Below are positions 6,936-9,342 of a stretch of DNA of 9,342 bases, piece by piece. Source of the stretch: UBA10908 sp964608965 (GTDB lineage Bacteria; Bacillota; Clostridia; Peptostreptococcales; Anaerovoracaceae). Where the stretch lies: the NCBI GenBank assembly GCA_964608965.1, contig CAZSPZ010000032.1:1-9342 (forward strand), given 5' to 3'. Position numbers and translations under genes: made by a program. The notes beneath the pieces are model-generated. The model did not search any database, was not told the origin of the DNA, and saw nothing but the letters and a program-made list of their open reading frames with translations. Position 1 is the stretch's first letter; every line of letters begins with the position of its first letter.

Positions 6936-7520
6936 TTATTTATTAATAATCAATTCCTTCAAAGTCCGTTTCGGGACATAATGAACATCATTTTCATCTC
7001 GATAATAGTTTATGTCAGAACCTTCATCGGCGTCTGTCAGAACTATTTTCTCGTCGGGTTTCCCCAAAGCGATCACAAGAACGGGATCAAAATTCTCCGG
7101 CAGGTTCAGAGCTTTGGAAAGTTTGTTTGGACTAAAGTTGCCGATCATGCAACCGCCAAGCCCTATATCGACAGCACCCAGAACAATAGTCTGTGCCACT
7201 ATTCCGATATCTTTGCTGAACCGTTCAACACCGGGACCTATCGTTGTGTCATAACAAATTACAATAAAGCCGGTGGGGCAATGGCCTTTATGGGGAAGTT
7301 CTGTCGGCTGAAGAGCCCTGGCCCATTTTGTCAATGGCTGGATAACAGCGTTCGTGCCTTCTTCTGTTGACAAGAAGTATTTTAATGGTTGCATATTGAC
7401 GGAAGAAGGACAGAAGCGTGTAGTTTGAAGCAATTCCTCCAATTGCTTTCTGCTTATTTTATAGTTTTCATCGTAGCCTCTGTAGCTGCGGTTTTTCTTG
7501 TTGAGTTCTAAAAAATCCAT
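6936..7520 (-). CDS. Nitroreductase family FMN-dependent oxidoreductase
   Basis: This 194-residue protein is a compact nitroreductase-fold flavoenzyme. Such proteins form dimers that bind FMN between subunits and pass electrons from NAD(P)H to an acceptor. Supporting motifs are the N-terminal NRSYRGY (10-16), whose arginines contact the FMN phosphate; CPSSVNMQPLKYFL (37-50), the family PS-x-N-x-QP loop; GLGGCMIGNF (120-129) in the C-terminal FMN region; and VLVIALGKPDE (147-157), a common strand near the end. The physiological substrate cannot be told from sequence, and nitro compounds are usually not the natural one. The start has GGAGG (7525-7529) only four bases before the ATG, slightly tight. 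It is the first gene of a probable two-gene unit with cyuA, downstream of its own predicted promoter and divergent from a large helix-turn-helix regulator gene. Confidence 0.9.
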   Translation of the reverse strand: MDFLELNKKNRSYRGYDENYKISRKQLEELLQTTRFCPSSVNMQPLKYFLSTEEGTNAVIQPLTKWARALQPTELPHKGHCPTGFIVICYDTTIGPGVERFSKDIGIVAQTIVLGAVDIGLGGCMIGNFSPNKLSKALNLPENFDPVLVIALGKPDEKIVLTDADEGSDINYYRDENDVHYVPKRTLKELIINK

Positions 7521-7584
7521 AGCGCCTCCGGTTCATCTCCTCGATAGATTCTGTCTTTTCTGTACATTTTTACGACACATAATA

Positions 7585-7612
7585 AGAATAGCACAAAACT
7601 TTTCTTAATCAA
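7585..7612 (-). promoter_or_regulatory. Predicted promoter for the nitroreductase-cyuA unit
   Basis: On the minus strand TTGATT (7612-7607), a 16-base spacer and TATTCT (7590-7585) preceded by TGC form a plausible extended -10 promoter. The start point would be near 7578, giving a leader of about 57 nt. A short AAAACTTTT symmetry (7595-7603) lies inside the spacer and could be part of an operator. Confidence 0.55.
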
Positions 7613-7642
7613 GCCCCGACGCAAAAGGTAAGGTAAGAATTG

Positions 7643-7653
7643 TTTTGACAAAA
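7643..7653. promoter_or_regulatory. Candidate operator palindrome
   Basis: TTTTGACAAAA is a perfect 11-bp palindrome around a central A. It lies between the two divergent predicted promoters, about 25 bp upstream of the regulator's -10 element. It contains TTGACA, but the distance to the best -10 is 30 bases, so it is unlikely to be the -35 box. It could bind the divergent regulator, but this is inference. Confidence 0.3.
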
Positions 7654-7677
7654 TATTCTGCTTATTTTTTTGCTATA

Positions 7678-7686
7678 TGGTATAAT
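7678..7686 (+). promoter_or_regulatory. Predicted extended -10 promoter of the regulator gene
   Basis: TGGTATAAT is a perfect extended -10 element. No good -35 hexamer lies 16-18 bases upstream, which is tolerated by extended -10 promoters. Transcription would start near 7693, giving a leader of about 29 nt that contains the ribosome binding site GGAAGGAG (7703-7710). Confidence 0.65.
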
Positions 7687-7721
7687 TATTTTAGTTTTGT
7701 TTGGAAGGAGCTGATTGGTAC

Positions 7722-9206
7722 ATGTTTGCAGAAAAGCTTGATTTCTTAATGAATATTGTCGGTATAAGCGGAGGCGAATTGGCGCATGCCACTTCCCTGG
7801 ATCCGTCGTATATCAGCAGATTGCGCCACGGTAAGAGAGAATTACCGAAGGGGCAACATTTTATCGATCCGATTGCCCATTACTTTGCACAGCATATCAA
7901 AAGCGATTATCAGAAAAAACTTCTGTGCGATGCGATGGAATATACCTGTAGGTGGCCGGAAAACCAGGAAATGGCAGCAAATTATATATTAAAGTGGCTG
8001 CTTACGGAAAATGCCGTGCAATTGGAGATTATTCAAAATGTACTGCAGCAGGCCGCCATTTCGCTTCCTTTGGACATGGCAATCACCCCAGATGAAAATG
8101 TCGACTTAACCGACTGCCGCGGTGACGATAGAGAGATATATTATGGAGCAGAAGGAAAACGCCTTGCTTTTCTTCGTTTTTTGTCTCTTGCCGTAGCTGC
8201 CGATACGCCGCTTGAAATGTTCATGTACAGTGACGAGGATTTGACGTGGCTTTCGGAAGATGCGGATTTCAGCAGCAAAACCTTGTCTCTCCTTACAAAA
8301 TGCGCAAAAGAAGGGAAGAAAATCAAAATAGTTCACCCATTAAGAAGAGATGCCGACGCTATGCTTTATACCGTAAGAAGGTGGTTTCCCATTTACCTTG
8401 CCGGCTATGTCGAGCCCTACTATTATCCTATTGTTCGAGATGAACTTTATTATCATACTTCTTTTGTTTTACCCGGTATCGCCGCCATGGTTTCTTCTTC
8501 TATGGACGGCAATACATCCGAAGGCATGACTTTTTTTCTTACCGAGGCTAGAGCCGTCGCTGTCGTAGAGCAAGAATTGAATCATCTTATTACAATCAGC
8601 AAGCCGCTGGCAAAAGTATATTCAGCCAGAAACAGCGAAGGGTTTTGGGCCATGCTCACAGAGTTTTCCTCTGCAGAAGCTGAAACGATCATGCTGCACG
8701 ATAATTTATGCACTTTCGGAATGTTTCGAAATGTCCGAAATGTTGCGGCCAGAGGCGGAAGTTTCAGTTTTCAGCTGCATGAATTTGAAAACCTGTTGCG
8801 GCGTTATAAATTTACAGAAGTCATTGTAGCGCCTGATTTGAAAAATATTTGTGACGGAAAGACTCCTGTTCAATTTTCGGAGTTGGCCGGAACGGGACAA
8901 CAATTTTTGACAAAAGAAGAATATGCCGAGAATTTAGCCTATATATTGCAGATGCTTCATAAAAAAGAAAATTATAATTTGATGATCAGGCACCATGCCG
9001 AATCCAATATGTTTTTGTGTATTAAAGAGGGCGTAGGGATTTTATTGGCAAAAGTGGATGAGACCGCAAGGATTTTCTACATAACTCAACCTAATATAGT
9101 ACAGGCTGCCTGGGTTTATCTTGCTATGTTGAAAATTGATGCCACTTCTGAAAACAGGCAAAGTGTTATTACCGAGTTGGAAGAATTGGCTCGAGCTTTA
9201 GAATAA
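7722..9206 (+). CDS. Large helix-turn-helix transcriptional regulator (Cro/C1-type N-terminus), ligand unknown
   Basis: This 494-residue protein starts at ATG 7722, eleven bases after GGAAGGAG. An in-frame TTG at 7701 would overlap that site and is rejected. Residues 1-60 form a Cro/C1-like DNA-binding domain, with GGELAHATS (17-25) and DPSYISRLRHGKRELP (27-42) as the helix-turn-helix. The remaining 430 residues match no domain I can name with confidence. They include a charged segment KEGKKIKIVHPLRRDADAM (196-214) followed by an aromatic-rich stretch rich in Tyr (219-245), a pattern that might be a ligand-sensing fold. There is no signal peptide and no clear membrane segment, so it should be cytosolic. 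It is divergent from the nitroreductase-cyuA pair with about 200 bp between them, which makes those genes the first candidates for its targets. Function beyond DNA binding is unknown. Confidence 0.8.
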   Translation: MFAEKLDFLMNIVGISGGELAHATSLDPSYISRLRHGKRELPKGQHFIDPIAHYFAQHIKSDYQKKLLCDAMEYTCRWPENQEMAANYILKWLLTENAVQLEIIQNVLQQAAISLPLDMAITPDENVDLTDCRGDDREIYYGAEGKRLAFLRFLSLAVAADTPLEMFMYSDEDLTWLSEDADFSSKTLSLLTKCAKEGKKIKIVHPLRRDADAMLYTVRRWFPIYLAGYVEPYYYPIVRDELYYHTSFVLPGIAAMVSSSMDGNTSEGMTFFLTEARAVAVVEQELNHLITISKPLAKVYSARNSEGFWAMLTEFSSAEAETIMLHDNLCTFGMFRNVRNVAARGGSFSFQLHEFENLLRRYKFTEVIVAPDLKNICDGKTPVQFSELAGTGQQFLTKEEYAENLAYILQMLHKKENYNLMIRHHAESNMFLCIKEGVGILLAKVDETARIFYITQPNIVQAAWVYLAMLKIDATSENRQSVITELEELARALE

Positions 9207-9229
9207 ACTCCAAACCGGAAATGTTGTTC

Positions 9230-9282
9230 AAAGAAAACGGAAGACCCGGCCATAGGCCGGGTCTTCCGTTTTCTTTTTTTTA
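9230..9282. terminator. Strong terminator after the regulator gene, probably bidirectional
   Basis: A perfect inverted repeat pairs 9230-9251 with 9255-9276, a 22-bp stem around the three-base loop ATA, with a GC-rich top (GACCCGGCC with GGCCGGGTC). A T-rich tract (9274-9282) follows on the plus strand. On the minus strand the stem ends in TTTTC then TTTG, so it may also stop the convergent gene. Confidence 0.9.
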
Positions 9283-9306
9283 TTTCGGATTCAAGAGCAA
9301 GCGTTA

Positions 9307-9342
9307 CTATTTAGCAGCAAGCTTTTTCTTGTCTTCGTACCA
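9307..9342 (-). CDS. C-terminal fragment of an unidentified minus-strand gene
   Basis: On the minus strand the sequence from the window edge reads WYEDKKKLAAK and then a TAG stop (9309-9307). The lysine-rich tail and the position just before a strong bidirectional terminator suggest the true end of a gene convergent with the regulator gene. Only eleven residues are visible, so the family cannot be named and the reading frame itself is an inference. Confidence 0.5.
   Translation of the reverse strand, partial: WYEDKKKLAAK

Noticed and set aside
6756..7370. 204-residue open frame on the plus strand across cyuA and the nitroreductase gene.
   Set aside because: It overlaps two well-supported minus-strand genes and its translation has no family features.
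7645..7686. TTGACA (7645-7650) with TATAAT (7681-7686) as one promoter for the regulator.
   Set aside because: The spacer is 30 bases, far from the usual 16-18. The extended -10 TGGTATAAT alone explains the promoter better.
7701..7721. TTG at 7701 as the start of the regulator gene, adding seven residues.
   Set aside because: It would place the start on top of GGAAGGAG (7703-7710), which is well placed to serve the ATG at 7722.

Overview
The window looks like a chromosomal segment of an anaerobic, moderately low-GC Firmicute, most likely a clostridial lineage. The supporting traits are a class III (Firmicute-type) fructose-1,6-bisphosphatase, a PyrR-controlled uracil permease with an RNA attenuator, an oxygen-sensitive CyuA-type iron-sulfur cysteine desulfidase, strong GGAGG-type ribosome binding sites and Gram-positive style promoters. 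There are seven complete genes and one C-terminal fragment. I see no tRNA, rRNA, CRISPR array, insertion sequence or phage gene.

Left part (1-3444, minus strand): transcription runs from an aroA homologue to pyrR and then to the uracil permease gene. Between aroA and pyrR lies a complete pyrimidine attenuator: a promoter whose -35 box sits inside the last codons of aroA, a PyrR-binding hairpin with a CAGAGA hexaloop, an antiterminator competing with it, and an intrinsic terminator just before the pyrR ribosome binding site. High UMP would favour PyrR binding and termination; low UMP would allow pyrR and uraA expression. The aroA homologue is intact but has lost several residues that bind shikimate-3-phosphate and PEP in classical EPSP synthases, so its activity is in doubt. 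This is the most unusual thing in the window.

Middle (3445-5613): aroA and fbp are divergent, with two predicted promoters that overlap back to back at the -35 position. fbp encodes a full-length class III FBPase, the gluconeogenic phosphatase. It converges on cyuA, with a 12-bp hairpin terminator between them.

Right part (5614-9342): a minus-strand pair, a small nitroreductase followed 47 nt later by cyuA, is transcribed away from a plus-strand gene for a 494-residue regulator with an N-terminal Cro/C1-type helix-turn-helix and a long C-terminal part I cannot assign. The divergent layout suggests, but does not prove, that the regulator controls the nitroreductase-cyuA pair. The regulator gene ends in a 22-bp-stem terminator, which faces the last codons of an unidentified minus-strand gene leaving the window.
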